Below, in pieces: positions 46,788 to 55,825 of a stretch of 64,000 nt of DNA. How positions within the stretch are numbered: position 1 is the stretch's first letter; each line of letters begins with the position of its first letter. The stretch spans positions 186,001 to 250,000 of the forward strand of contig NZ_JAGGPU010000004.1 in NCBI RefSeq assembly GCF_018613605.1, written 5' to 3'. A program made the translations under genes and the position numbers. The stretch is from Pedobacter sp. ISL-64 (GTDB lineage Bacteria; Bacteroidota; Bacteroidia; Sphingobacteriales; Sphingobacteriaceae). Under the pieces are notes generated by a model. That model did not search any database and had not been told where the DNA came from. It worked only from the letters and a program-made list of their open reading frames with translations.

Positions 46788-47915
46788 ATGAAAAAAAATA
46801 TTACCATAATCTTAGGCTTGCTAATTGGCTTTCCTTTTATAGGTTTTTCTCAATCTGCTGATTTAAAAAAATGGCCTAAAGGAGTATCACCTGAAGAAAT
46901 AGGCACAAAAGTGGCTGCCAGGTTTGTGGCCACTCCGCATACCAATTTTAACAAACCAACTCCACCCAGGGTAATTACATATGCAGAAAGCTGTGCCTGG
47001 TACGGTGCACTAAAGTTCGCCAAGGCATCGGCTAACAGTAACCTGAAAAATGAGCTGATCAAAAGGTTCGAACCGATGTTCGCCCAGGAAGCTGGTATGA
47101 TCCCACCGGTAACCAATGTGGATTATGCGGTTTTTGGATCCGTACCACTTCAGCTTTTTATACAAACAGGCGATAAAAAATATAAAGAAATGGGGCAAAC
47201 CATTGCTGATAAACAATGGGCTATGCCAGATTCTGCCGTAAAAGTTAGCCCGGTCCAGTTAGCAGCCTTTAAAAATGGTTACACCTGGCATACACGGATG
47301 TGGATAGATGATATGTTTATGATTACTGCCCTGCAGACCCAGGCTTACCGGGCTACGAAGGATGAAAAATATATCAATAGGGCAGCTAAGGAAATGGCAT
47401 TGTACCTGGATTCACTTCAGAAACCAAATGGCTTATTTTATCATGCACCGGATGTTCCTTTCTTTTGGGGGCGGGGCAATGGATGGATGGCGGCGGGCAT
47501 GGCCGAAATATTAAGCTCCCTGCCGGCAAACAATCCCGATCGCCCACGAATTATGAAGGGTTATAAGACCATGATGAGGTCTTTGTTGGCCTACCAGGCG
47601 CCATCAGGCATGTGGAGGCAATTGATAGACGAGCCTTCATCATGGGAGGAGAGCTCATCAACAGGAATGTTTGCTTATGCCTTGGTGGTAGGTGTGAAAA
47701 AAGGTTGGCTAGAGAAAGAAAAATATGCTCCCGCGGCAAGAAAAGCCTGGCTAGCGCTCGTATCTCACCTGGACGAAAATGCCGATGTAAAGGATGTGTG
47801 CGAAGGCACCAATAAGAAAAACGATAAACAATACTACCTCGACCGTAAAAGAATAGTTGGCGATATGCATGGGCAGGCACCTATTCTGTGGACTGCTGCA
47901 GCTTTGATAGATTAG
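46788..47915 (+). CDS. GH105 unsaturated rhamnogalacturonyl/uronyl hydrolase
   Basis: The protein has 375 residues with a signal peptide ending GFSQ. The (alpha/alpha)6 barrel of the YteR type has D174 in HTRMWIDDMFM as catalytic acid, along with FFWGRGNGWMAAGMAEIL and GMWRQLIDEPSSWEESSSTGM. It hydrates terminal unsaturated uronic acids, overlapping GH88 in chemistry but usually acting on a different linkage. It is the last enzyme of PUL A, 132 bp after DUF4955, and a hairpin terminator follows. Together with GH88 it implies at least two kinds of lyase product. Confidence 0.92.
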   Translation: MKKNITIILGLLIGFPFIGFSQSADLKKWPKGVSPEEIGTKVAARFVATPHTNFNKPTPPRVITYAESCAWYGALKFAKASANSNLKNELIKRFEPMFAQEAGMIPPVTNVDYAVFGSVPLQLFIQTGDKKYKEMGQTIADKQWAMPDSAVKVSPVQLAAFKNGYTWHTRMWIDDMFMITALQTQAYRATKDEKYINRAAKEMALYLDSLQKPNGLFYHAPDVPFFWGRGNGWMAAGMAEILSSLPANNPDRPRIMKGYKTMMRSLLAYQAPSGMWRQLIDEPSSWEESSSTGMFAYALVVGVKKGWLEKEKYAPAARKAWLALVSHLDENADVKDVCEGTNKKNDKQYYLDRKRIVGDMHGQAPILWTAAALID

Positions 47916-48011
47916 TAGTTTAATCCTGCACCATAAATGTTTATTTTTTTGAATTCAATATACCGTCGCTTACGCAGGTGCCTTCTGAATGAGTTATTGC
48001 TAAATACATAA

Positions 48012-48055
48012 ATTTTCTTCGGGATGCGGGTAGGCACCATTTACCCGAAGAAAAT
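48012..48055 (+). terminator. bidirectional terminator between convergent genes
   Basis: ATTTTCTTCGGG at 48012-48023 and CCCGAAGAAAAT at 48044-48055 form a perfect 12-bp stem with a 20-nt loop, A/T-rich at the base in both directions. It sits between the GH105 stop (47915) and the convergent AraC stop (48092). Confidence 0.7.
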
Positions 48056-48091
48056 ACCCGAGATCTGTAGATCGTGATGATGGCAAGTTAG

Positions 48092-48970
48092 TTAATTGGT
48101 GTGTTGAGAAATAAATTCACGCTGATAACTTAATGGACTTTTTCCTGTTGTGATTTTGAAATATTTATGAAAACTGGCCATGTTGTTAAATCCACTTTCA
48201 TAGCACAACTGTTTAATGTTGAGTTTGTTCTCAATTAATAGTCTGCAGGCATGGCCAACCTTTATTTCGGTGAGAAACCGTGAGTATGTTTTGCCTGTTT
48301 TAGATTTAAAGTACCTGCAGAATGAATTTGGACTGATTACAGCTACATTTGCAATTTCTTCCAGGTGTATTTTTCTCCTGAAATTTTCAAGGGTGAAATT
48401 GTATATCGCATTGATCTTGATGTTCGCGGTTTCGTCGTAATCCTGCTTAAAACCAATAGATGAAAGTTTAACCGTATGGTTGCAGTTGGCGATTAGGTTG
48501 AGCGCTTCCATTAGTAATATGATACGGGCTGAGCCCTCTGATACCAGCATTTTTTCCAGCAGGTCTGCAACTTTTGCCTTAATTTTGCCGTTCACCTGCA
48601 GGCCCCTTCTGCTGCTTTCGAGCAATGATTTAATAGCCTTATTTTCCGGTAGGTTCAGGAACTGGTCTCCCCAAAAGTTCTCGCTGAAATGTGCTACGCG
48701 CACATCGGCACGTGCTTTCGACTGATCTTCGAAATAACTATCGTCAAATCTCCAGTAATGAGCCAGATGAGGGCCTACCAGCACAATATCTCCTGATCTA
48801 AAACTTTTAATGTTGTCGCCGATAAATTGCGTTCCAACGCCTTTTTTGAGATGGATGAGCTCAATTTCCGGATGATAGTGCCATTTGTTGTTCATGTGCG
48901 GAATCAGGTCTCTTCTTACACTAAAAGATTGTGTAGGCGCTGTTGAAACTTTTAGTAATTGCGGTTTCAT
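48092..48970 (-). CDS. AraC-family regulator with cupin domain
   Basis: The protein has 292 residues. The N-terminal cupin has WHYHPEIELIHLKKGVGTQFIGD, the typical sugar-sensing start of AraC regulators. The C-terminal helix-turn-helices are LEEIANVAVISPNSFCRYFKS and IKQLCYESGFNNMASFHKYFKI, ending GKSPLSYQREF. It lies at the end of PUL A, convergent with it and divergent from nothing obvious, and is the only intact regulator between the two PULs. It could sense a released sugar such as fucose or a uronate and control PUL A or the GH35/GH89 genes. That is inference. Confidence 0.9.
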   Translation of the reverse strand: MKPQLLKVSTAPTQSFSVRRDLIPHMNNKWHYHPEIELIHLKKGVGTQFIGDNIKSFRSGDIVLVGPHLAHYWRFDDSYFEDQSKARADVRVAHFSENFWGDQFLNLPENKAIKSLLESSRRGLQVNGKIKAKVADLLEKMLVSEGSARIILLMEALNLIANCNHTVKLSSIGFKQDYDETANIKINAIYNFTLENFRRKIHLEEIANVAVISPNSFCRYFKSKTGKTYSRFLTEIKVGHACRLLIENKLNIKQLCYESGFNNMASFHKYFKITTGKSPLSYQREFISQHTN

Positions 48971-49009
48971 ATCTGATTTATATTTATGGTTAGTCTCTTA
49001 AATATACTA

Positions 49010-49017
49010 CAAAATTA
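49010..49017 (-). promoter_or_regulatory. candidate -7 box for the AraC gene
   Basis: CAAAATTA on the + strand reads TAATTTTG on the - strand, an exact TAnnTTTG. CAA at 49040-49042 could be the -33 TTG with a 22-bp gap. The ATG of the AraC gene is at 48970, about 40 bp downstream. Confidence 0.4.
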
Positions 49018-49197
49018 GATGTCGTTTAATGCTTGTGCCAATATTGTTGAGTGATTGGGTAATATTTTCCTGTTATGCGATATTATTTTTACACGAGATA
49101 TTATCATGGCATTAATTAACCCCTCCGGGTATTACAGTAACAATTTTTTAGGCTTGTTAATAATGACTAATTGCAAAAAAAGAATAGAAATTATAAA

Positions 49198-51540
49198 CTA
49201 AAGTCCATTAAACATTTTGCTACTCAGGTATAGTCTGAAATCCTTAATCCTGCCTGTTTCCATGTCCTGGCGCGGCAATACCTTAATGCCGCTAATGGCC
49301 GTTTGTGCGCCCAAATCAATTACAACCTGATGTGGATGTTTTGGACTGTTATCTTTCCATTGGCTATGCCAGATACTGGTATATTGAAGATCAAATACAT
49401 TTTCCGATTTGCCATCCTGGCTTTTCAGCTCCTCACTATCTACATATAGCACTTTCCATAGGTTCCTTGGAATTTGCCTGCCATTTTCGTCTAAAACTTC
49501 CAACTCCGCGAGGGCTGTAAAAGCATCGTCTGCAAAGTTGTTTAGTGCCTCAAGGGCAATATATCTACCATTTTTTAAAGGAAAATTAAAGGTTTGCCAC
49601 GAAGCAGAATTTTGCATTGTTCCACTATAAACCAATTGGTCTGCGTTATTTCCAAATTGCTGCCGGGCTTTGCGGTGGTTGCTGCTAATGGCTTTCACCT
49701 CAGTAAGGCTGTCGAGAATCGGTTTTTCTAATCCCTGCAGGCGTGCTGCAACCGGGCGATGGAGATCGAGCACCACCACCTCGTTTTTTCCTACATTTAA
49801 CCATACTCCCGGAACATACATGGTTTGAGTAGGACCAATATTCCAGTAGCGGCCAAGGCAGTGGCCATTAATCCAAACTATACCTTTTTTGAACCAGCGC
49901 ATATCCAGGTAAAAATCATTTTTGTTTTTAGTCTTAAAACTGCCCTTATAAAAAGCCGGTTCGTTTAGTTTTCCTGCTGTTCCAATCGGCTGAAATTTAA
50001 ATGGAGGATTTCCCTCACCTAAGGGAATTGAATAATGTTTCCATCCTTTTAACTTAACTTTTGAAGTATGAGTGATTTGATAAACTTCGCCCAATAAACC
50101 TTTGCGGTCGTGCATATATTCGCCAAAATTTACGCGGCCCATGGCCTCTACCAGTATCCGAAGCTTGCTACTCTTTGCAAATGCTGGTAGATCGATACTG
50201 CGCTCATTTTTCATTCTGTTCAATACGCCAATCAATTTCTGATCCAGGTATACTTCCGCATAATCATGAACTTCGCCCAGGTCGAGCGTGCTTTTCGCTC
50301 CGGCAGGCAGGGTGGTCTCGTAAGCCACCATTCCATATCCCTGGCCCAGATCTTCCATATTTAAGGTCGTATCAGCTAATATGGGTTTGCCCAGTTGTGC
50401 AAAAATAGGGGCAACCTCCGTTAGATTAAATGGCGCAATCTTCTGTACTGGTATTGCCGGAGGTAATTCTGGCAAAACTTCTCCTGGTTGCAGATACTTT
50501 TTAAGCATATCCCGTAAGGCATAGAATTTAGCATTAGCCGATCCGTTTTCGCTAATGGGTGCGTCGTAATCGTAACTGGAAGTTTCTGGTACATATGGCT
50601 GGCAATTGGCTCCTGCCCATAAGCCGAACGAAGTTCCGCCATGGATCATATAGATACTGAATGAAGCCCTCTGTTGGAGCATATATTCCAGTTCTTTCAC
50701 CATGCGGTCTGACGAACCGGTATGGTGCGCATTGCCCCATGAATCGAACCATCCGGGGTAATATTCACCACACATTAAAGGTCCTTCAGGCTGAACCTCG
50801 CGCAAAGCTTTAAAACCCGCTTCAGGATTGCTTCCGAAGTTTACCACGGCAAAAAGATCTTTCTGTACATCATTTTTTAGCTGAACCACCCCGTCGCAGG
50901 TAAAAAACGGAACGTCGAATTTAGCTTCTTTCAAGTATTCCCTAAGTTTTAACAGGTAATCTTTATCGCTTCCATAACTCCCATATTCGTTTTCTACCTG
51001 CACCATCAGGATAGGGCCACCGTGGGTAATTTGCAAGGGGCTTAATACACGTCCAACTTCTTGCAGATATAAACGGCTACGCTCCAGGTAGTAGGGATCC
51101 TGTGTGCGTAGTTTAATGTCTTTCTTTTGCAACAGCCACCACGGAAAACCGCCAAACTCCCATTCGGCACAGGAGTAGGGGCCTGGGCGTAAAATTACAT
51201 ACAATCCTTCCTGTTGTGCTATTTTACAGAATTCTGCTGCATCCGCCTGGCCTTCCCAATTGAATTTGCCTGGTGTAGTTTCGTGGAAGTTCCAGAACAA
51301 ATAAGCACAAACAGTATTCAAGCCAACGGCCTTCACCATTTTTAAACGCTGCCTCCAGTAAGCTTTCGGGATCCTGGCAAAATGCAGTTCGCCACAACGG
51401 ATCACATAAGGCTTACCGTTAAGGATAAAAGATGCTGTACTGATCTTAAAAGGTGCCGATGTTTCCTGTTGGGCTAAAACCGATTGGAAACAGAATGCCG
51501 ATAGCATAAAAAAAAATAAACCGACTAGCTGCTTTTTCAT
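49198..51540 (-). CDS. GH35 beta-galactosidase with C-terminal discoidin-like domain
   Basis: The protein has 780 residues. The start at 51540 is chosen because it opens the signal peptide ending VLAQ. The catalytic barrel begins FILNGKPYVIRCGELHFARI and has acid/base E185 (VQVENEYGS) and nucleophile E259 (CGEYYPGWFD). Sandwich domains follow, including GEVHDYAEVYLDQKLIGVL and KGIVWINGHCLGRYWNIGPT. The last 150 residues look like an F5/8 type C sugar-binding module (HPHQVVIDLGAQTAISGIKVLPRQD). It releases terminal beta-galactose. It is divergent from GH89, with LacI-type operators in between. Confidence 0.93.
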   Translation of the reverse strand: MKKQLVGLFFFMLSAFCFQSVLAQQETSAPFKISTASFILNGKPYVIRCGELHFARIPKAYWRQRLKMVKAVGLNTVCAYLFWNFHETTPGKFNWEGQADAAEFCKIAQQEGLYVILRPGPYSCAEWEFGGFPWWLLQKKDIKLRTQDPYYLERSRLYLQEVGRVLSPLQITHGGPILMVQVENEYGSYGSDKDYLLKLREYLKEAKFDVPFFTCDGVVQLKNDVQKDLFAVVNFGSNPEAGFKALREVQPEGPLMCGEYYPGWFDSWGNAHHTGSSDRMVKELEYMLQQRASFSIYMIHGGTSFGLWAGANCQPYVPETSSYDYDAPISENGSANAKFYALRDMLKKYLQPGEVLPELPPAIPVQKIAPFNLTEVAPIFAQLGKPILADTTLNMEDLGQGYGMVAYETTLPAGAKSTLDLGEVHDYAEVYLDQKLIGVLNRMKNERSIDLPAFAKSSKLRILVEAMGRVNFGEYMHDRKGLLGEVYQITHTSKVKLKGWKHYSIPLGEGNPPFKFQPIGTAGKLNEPAFYKGSFKTKNKNDFYLDMRWFKKGIVWINGHCLGRYWNIGPTQTMYVPGVWLNVGKNEVVVLDLHRPVAARLQGLEKPILDSLTEVKAISSNHRKARQQFGNNADQLVYSGTMQNSASWQTFNFPLKNGRYIALEALNNFADDAFTALAELEVLDENGRQIPRNLWKVLYVDSEELKSQDGKSENVFDLQYTSIWHSQWKDNSPKHPHQVVIDLGAQTAISGIKVLPRQDMETGRIKDFRLYLSSKMFNGL

Positions 51541-51614
51541 GATTTGGTGATGTTTAAACAAACATTTAACACAATGCTAATCAAAAAAAGAATAAATAAA
51601 ATAAGTAAAAATTA

Positions 51615-51649
51615 CGCATTCGATTGCGGTATATAAAACAATCGATTGT
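51615..51649. promoter_or_regulatory. candidate tandem LacI-family operators in the GH35/GH89 divergent region
   Basis: CGCATTCGATTGCG (51615-51628, 12 of 14 symmetric) and ACAATCGATTGT (51638-51649, perfectly symmetric) both have the central CpG of LacI-family operators. Their centres are 22 bp apart, two helical turns. Together they also form a larger inverted repeat, about 20 bp per arm with 18 matches. The site lies 75 bp from the GH35 start and about 98 bp from the GH89 start, so one repressor could control both. Confidence 0.6.
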
Positions 51650-51746
51650 GTAATTTTTAGGCCTGTTCAGGCCATATTCCGCACAGCTTTTTACAATTTA
51701 TTTTAATTAGTTTCGGTCTTTTTGAAATAAAAAACCGAATAATTCT

Positions 51747-53894
51747 ATGCGAAAATTTACCTGTTTACTTTTGTTTTTAATCCCGTTAAATCTTTTGGCC
51801 CAGCCGTTCAGGTCTGTTCAGGAGTTAATTAAGCGAAGAACACCATGGTTAGCAGACCAGGTGGTTTTTAAGCAGTTAAAAATCGATCAGAAGGACGTGT
51901 TTGAGTTAAACAGTACTGGCAATAAACTAGTCATTAGTGCATCTGGTTCCAATGCAGCAGCTGTTGGATTGAACTGGTATTTAAAATACTATTGTAACCG
52001 TTCCATGTCACACATGGGCGATAACCTTTCGGCGGTATACCCAATACCCCAGGTAAAGAAAAGTGTACGCGTTGAGGCCCCCGCAAAATACCGTTATGCC
52101 TTAAACTATTGTACCTATAATTATACCATGAGCTTTTATGATTGGAAAGACTGGGAACATGAGCTCGATTGGATGGCTTTAAATGGTGTTAACCTGATGC
52201 TTACTGTAAACGGCATGGAAGCAGTATGGCAAAAAACGTTGAAGCAGATTGGATACACTGGTCAAGAGATTAACGATTTTTTAGTGGGACCAGCATACAC
52301 CGCATGGTGGCTTATGGGAAACATTCAAGGGTGGGGAGGCCCAATGCCTCAAAGTGAGATAGATGGCCGTAAAGCGCTGCAGCAGAAAATGATGGCTAGA
52401 ATGAAAGAACTGGGAATAGCACCGGTATTACAAGGTTTTTATGGTATGGTTCCGGGCTCTTTGAAAGATAAAAGTAAAGCACAGATCATCGACCAAAAAA
52501 CCTGGGGTGCATTTAAGCGGCCGGATATTTTGGTTCCTAACAGCCCTGACTTTTCCAGAATAGCAGGAATATATTACAAGGAAGTTCAGAAAGCATACGG
52601 AAAAGACATCCGTTTTTTTGCAGGAGATCCTTTCCACGAAGGTGGAATTACAACAGGCATAGATCTAAAAGTAGCAGGTAGATCCATTCAACAGGAAATG
52701 CAGAAGAGCTTCCCTGGATCGATCTGGGTGCTACAAGGCTGGCAGGATAATCCTAAGCAGCAAATGCTCGATGGGCTAGATAAGCCACATGTGCTGGTAC
52801 AGGAGTTGTTTGGCGAATTCACCAATAATTGGGAGAAGAGAAAAGGTTACGATTCTACGCCTTTTATCTGGAGTGTAGTGAATAATTTTGGCGAAAGACC
52901 AGGTTTGTACGGAAAACTGCAGCGCTTTGCAGACGAGGTAGACAGGATTAGAAAAGGCCCTTACAATGAGGTGCTAAAAGGTGTAGGAATTATGCCTGAA
53001 GGGCTGAATAATAACCCTCCTGTATATGACCTGATGTTAGAGTTAGGCTGGCGAAACGACCATGTTGAGGTTAAAAACTGGCTAAGTGGTTATACCAAAT
53101 ATCGTTATGGAAAATCAAATCCTCATATTGATCAAGCCTGGCAGGGTTTCCTCGAAACTATTTATCAAAGCATTCCAGGTTACCAGGAAGGTGCAAGTGA
53201 ATCTATATTTTGTGTGCGGCCAGCGCTTGATGCCAAAGCTGTTTCCCGCTGGGGTACCAGGCTAAGAACCTACAACCTGGTGAAATTTAAGGAGGCAGCC
53301 CTGGAATTCGCAAAAGCAGCACCAGAATTTAAACATTCCGACACCTACCAGATCGATCTGATCAATATCTTAAGGCAGGTATTGGCCAATGATGGAGAAC
53401 AGGTTTTTCAGGCCATGGCGAAGGCTTATAATGAAAAAAATACCGAGCAGTTTACTAAAGTTTCTGCTCAGTTTCTGGATATGATCCGTTTAACAGACGA
53501 CCTTTTATCTGCCCATCCGTATTATCAGTTAAATACTTACAAAGTTCAGGCATTAAACCTGGGGAAAACAAGCGAAGAGAAAAAGCTGAATATCCATAAT
53601 GCGATGATGCTGATTACTTATTGGGGAGAGAATAATCCGGCCGAAGATAACCTACGTGATTATGCGTATAAGGAATGGGGAGGATTAATGAAGGGTTATT
53701 ACCTGGTGAGGTGGGAGATGTATCTCAAATATTTGCAAAACCAGCTTCAGGGTAAAAACATGCAGGCTCCCGACTTTTTTTGGTGGGAGCGTGCATGGGT
53801 AGAGCAAAATTTAGAAATCAAAAAGGATGATGTAACTAAGCCTTTATATCAGGTTGTTGCTGAAATTCTAAGATCGAAAACAGCCGCTCAATAA
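51747..53894 (+). CDS. GH89 alpha-N-acetylglucosaminidase
   Basis: The protein has 715 residues with a signal peptide ending LLAQ. The N-terminal small domain is followed by a TIM barrel with YRYALNYCTYNYTMSFYDWK and W-E-H-E-L-D-W-M-A-L-N-G-V-N. The two catalytic glutamates are E298 (GDPFHEGG) and E418 (IMPEGLNNNPPVYDLMLELGW), in line with human NAGLU. The C-terminal helical domain completes the family. It removes terminal alpha-GlcNAc. The last 59 bp overlap, on the other strand, the end of a truncated LacI gene. Confidence 0.94.
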   Translation: MRKFTCLLLFLIPLNLLAQPFRSVQELIKRRTPWLADQVVFKQLKIDQKDVFELNSTGNKLVISASGSNAAAVGLNWYLKYYCNRSMSHMGDNLSAVYPIPQVKKSVRVEAPAKYRYALNYCTYNYTMSFYDWKDWEHELDWMALNGVNLMLTVNGMEAVWQKTLKQIGYTGQEINDFLVGPAYTAWWLMGNIQGWGGPMPQSEIDGRKALQQKMMARMKELGIAPVLQGFYGMVPGSLKDKSKAQIIDQKTWGAFKRPDILVPNSPDFSRIAGIYYKEVQKAYGKDIRFFAGDPFHEGGITTGIDLKVAGRSIQQEMQKSFPGSIWVLQGWQDNPKQQMLDGLDKPHVLVQELFGEFTNNWEKRKGYDSTPFIWSVVNNFGERPGLYGKLQRFADEVDRIRKGPYNEVLKGVGIMPEGLNNNPPVYDLMLELGWRNDHVEVKNWLSGYTKYRYGKSNPHIDQAWQGFLETIYQSIPGYQEGASESIFCVRPALDAKAVSRWGTRLRTYNLVKFKEAALEFAKAAPEFKHSDTYQIDLINILRQVLANDGEQVFQAMAKAYNEKNTEQFTKVSAQFLDMIRLTDDLLSAHPYYQLNTYKVQALNLGKTSEEKKLNIHNAMMLITYWGENNPAEDNLRDYAYKEWGGLMKGYYLVRWEMYLKYLQNQLQGKNMQAPDFFWWERAWVEQNLEIKKDDVTKPLYQVVAEILRSKTAAQ

Positions 53895-54378
53895 ACTGAT
53901 GAGGCTGATCGCTAACCATATTCCTGCTGTCTAAAATCACAACAGGAATATTGTACCTTTTTAACTGATCGATCTGTTTCGAAGGAACTTTAGGCTTGCT
54001 GAGGGCAATCAGAATACCATCTACCCGCAGGTTCATCATGTTTTCCAGGATTTTTCTTTCCTGATCAGGGTTCTTGAATGACTGGCCAAAAATAACATTG
54101 TAATTTTTTTTGTGCGAATAACGTTCCATTTTACTCAGAATGGAACAGTAAAAAGGATCTGCAATATCCGGAAGCACAACGCCCACGGTAAAGGTTTTTC
54201 CCTGTTTCAGGAATATAGCATTTTGATTGGGGTGATAATTTAGCTCTTCCGCAATTTTATTTACCCTCATTGTAGTTACAAGGCCAATACTTGGGTGGCC
54301 TTTAAGGGCTCTCGATACCGTTGAAGGGTTAATCTTCAGGCGTCTGGCTATATCTTTGATGGTAGGGATCTTTTCCAT
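53836..54378 (-). pseudogene. LacI-family repressor, truncated after about 165 residues
   Basis: The 180 codons begin with a normal LacI headpiece: TIKDIARRLKINPSTVSRAL, then RVNKIAEELNYHPNQNA with the hinge. The first lobe of the periplasmic-binding fold follows (TFTVGVVLPDIADPFYCSIL, ILENMMNLRVDGILIALSK). After VVILDSR the sequence leaves the family and stops inside the GH89 gene. Normal members have 330-345 residues, so the second lobe and dimer core are missing. It could still bind DNA weakly. The start overlaps the preceding beta-helix gene by 31 bp. Two CpG-centred operators lie 2.2 kb away. Confidence 0.75.
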
Positions 54379-55793
54379 TTCTTTAGGCGGTTAGCGTAAA
54401 ACTTTGAGTTGACGATTTTTAAGGTTGAATTCGTATCCTGACCGCTGGATTTTTTCCAGGCCTCGAAATCAGTGATTGGATTGCCATTGGTGCTGCTCCA
54501 CATCCATTGCGGCTGTCTGGTGCTAAAATAGTTGTTATGGTCAATGAGATTATGACTTCCGGTTGTGGTGTATTTATGGACAAGGAGATCCCGAGGGCCG
54601 GCATAAACACGGTTGTATTTGATCACGTTGCTATCGCAGTGTTCAGTCAGTCTGATTTCGCCCTCTATTTCCCCGAATGCCCCCAACACGCGGTTGTTCT
54701 GAAATAAAGTATTGTTCAATATACTGCAGTTCTTGGTCCCGGAGATGGTGTAATTTAAATAATCACCCATGTAAATGCCGGCGCGGTAACAGTTGTAAAC
54801 CAGGTTGTTCCTTACGGTAGTTGTCCTTGTGGGATAGATATTACTTTCGCTAACCAGACCGATTCCTCTGTCGCTTTCATAAACAATATTTCTTTCGATT
54901 AGGGTATTGGCCCCACCACATACATAAATGGAGATTGCGCCATATCGATCGGCTCCCCAAGTTTCAGGGGTTTTGGTCATCGTGTTATGGTGAAAAATAT
55001 TATTGCTGATGATCCCGTTGCGGGCATAGTTTGTGGCTATAGCGCCACTAGGGTTAAGGCCATCGCCACCGGCTACAATAACGCCAATGTTCTCGGTATC
55101 ATATATTTTATTGTTGCTGAACGTGAAGCCCTCTATATTTCCGGCAAGGGTTACATTTTCACTTGTTCCGGTTTGGGTATCATGAACGGTACAACTGGTA
55201 ATAGATAGGTTTGAGATGGGTATGCTGCCATTCCCGATGGCGAGTATGGCATGTCCGCTTCTGCCCTGAGCAAGTGTAGTGTTGTTTTTGATGTTATAAA
55301 TATTGCAATTTTTAATCGTGATATGCTGGCCACTGCCATAAATCGCGATGCCTTGAGGATCTGTATTGACCATGGAACTATGCAGGTTACAAATGTCAAA
55401 ACCATCGATAGTGACCCAACTCACGTTATTGATCGTAACTAAAGCTTGCCATCCCGTAACCGAAATTTTGCTGCCATCGATAACTGGTTTTTCTTTAGGA
55501 TAACTTTGAAGGCTGATAATTTTGCCTGGCCTGCCTGATCTGGGAAATTTCACTTGTTGTTGGTAAGTACCAGCCCTCACCACTACCTGATCGCCGGGCG
55601 CAGCTTGATTTAATGCCGCATTAATGGTTTGGAAGGGCGCGTTAATTGTCCCGATATTGCTATCTGAGCCATTAACGGATACGTAATATTTATGGGGCTT
55701 CTTTTTGGTTTGCAATGCAGCCGCAAAGGTTTTATTAGCACAGACCAGCGTCTGTGCTAATAAAAATAGGCCCAGGAAACAATAAAATTTCAT
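54348..55793 (-). CDS. right-handed beta-helix protein, probable polysaccharide lyase
   Basis: The protein has 481 residues with a signal peptide ending TFAA. The start of the helix is KYYVSVNGSDSNIGTINAPF, the DUF1565-type entry of PL1/PL9/GH-like helices. Regular N-N-x-I-x-x coils follow (ITIKNCNIYNIKNNT, GISNNIFHHN-type repeats). The near-terminal W-K-K-S-S-G-Q-D-T-N-S turn is common to such enzymes. The C-terminus is short and basic (NRLKKWKRSLPSKI) and may have been replaced at the junction with the LacI fragment. It is the last enzyme gene of PUL B, 32 bp after the IPT/NHL gene. Confidence 0.75.
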   Translation of the reverse strand: MKFYCFLGLFLLAQTLVCANKTFAAALQTKKKPHKYYVSVNGSDSNIGTINAPFQTINAALNQAAPGDQVVVRAGTYQQQVKFPRSGRPGKIISLQSYPKEKPVIDGSKISVTGWQALVTINNVSWVTIDGFDICNLHSSMVNTDPQGIAIYGSGQHITIKNCNIYNIKNNTTLAQGRSGHAILAIGNGSIPISNLSITSCTVHDTQTGTSENVTLAGNIEGFTFSNNKIYDTENIGVIVAGGDGLNPSGAIATNYARNGIISNNIFHHNTMTKTPETWGADRYGAISIYVCGGANTLIERNIVYESDRGIGLVSESNIYPTRTTTVRNNLVYNCYRAGIYMGDYLNYTISGTKNCSILNNTLFQNNRVLGAFGEIEGEIRLTEHCDSNVIKYNRVYAGPRDLLVHKYTTTGSHNLIDHNNYFSTRQPQWMWSSTNGNPITDFEAWKKSSGQDTNSTLKIVNSKFYANRLKKWKRSLPSKI

Positions 55794-55825
55794 ATGCTTA
55801 TTTTGAAATTACCTCGTTAATTAAA

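Noticed and set aside
27225..47915. Fucoidan or glycosaminoglycan as PUL A substrate
   Set aside because: No sulfatase, and no other gene expected for sulfated glycans, is present among the PUL A genes.
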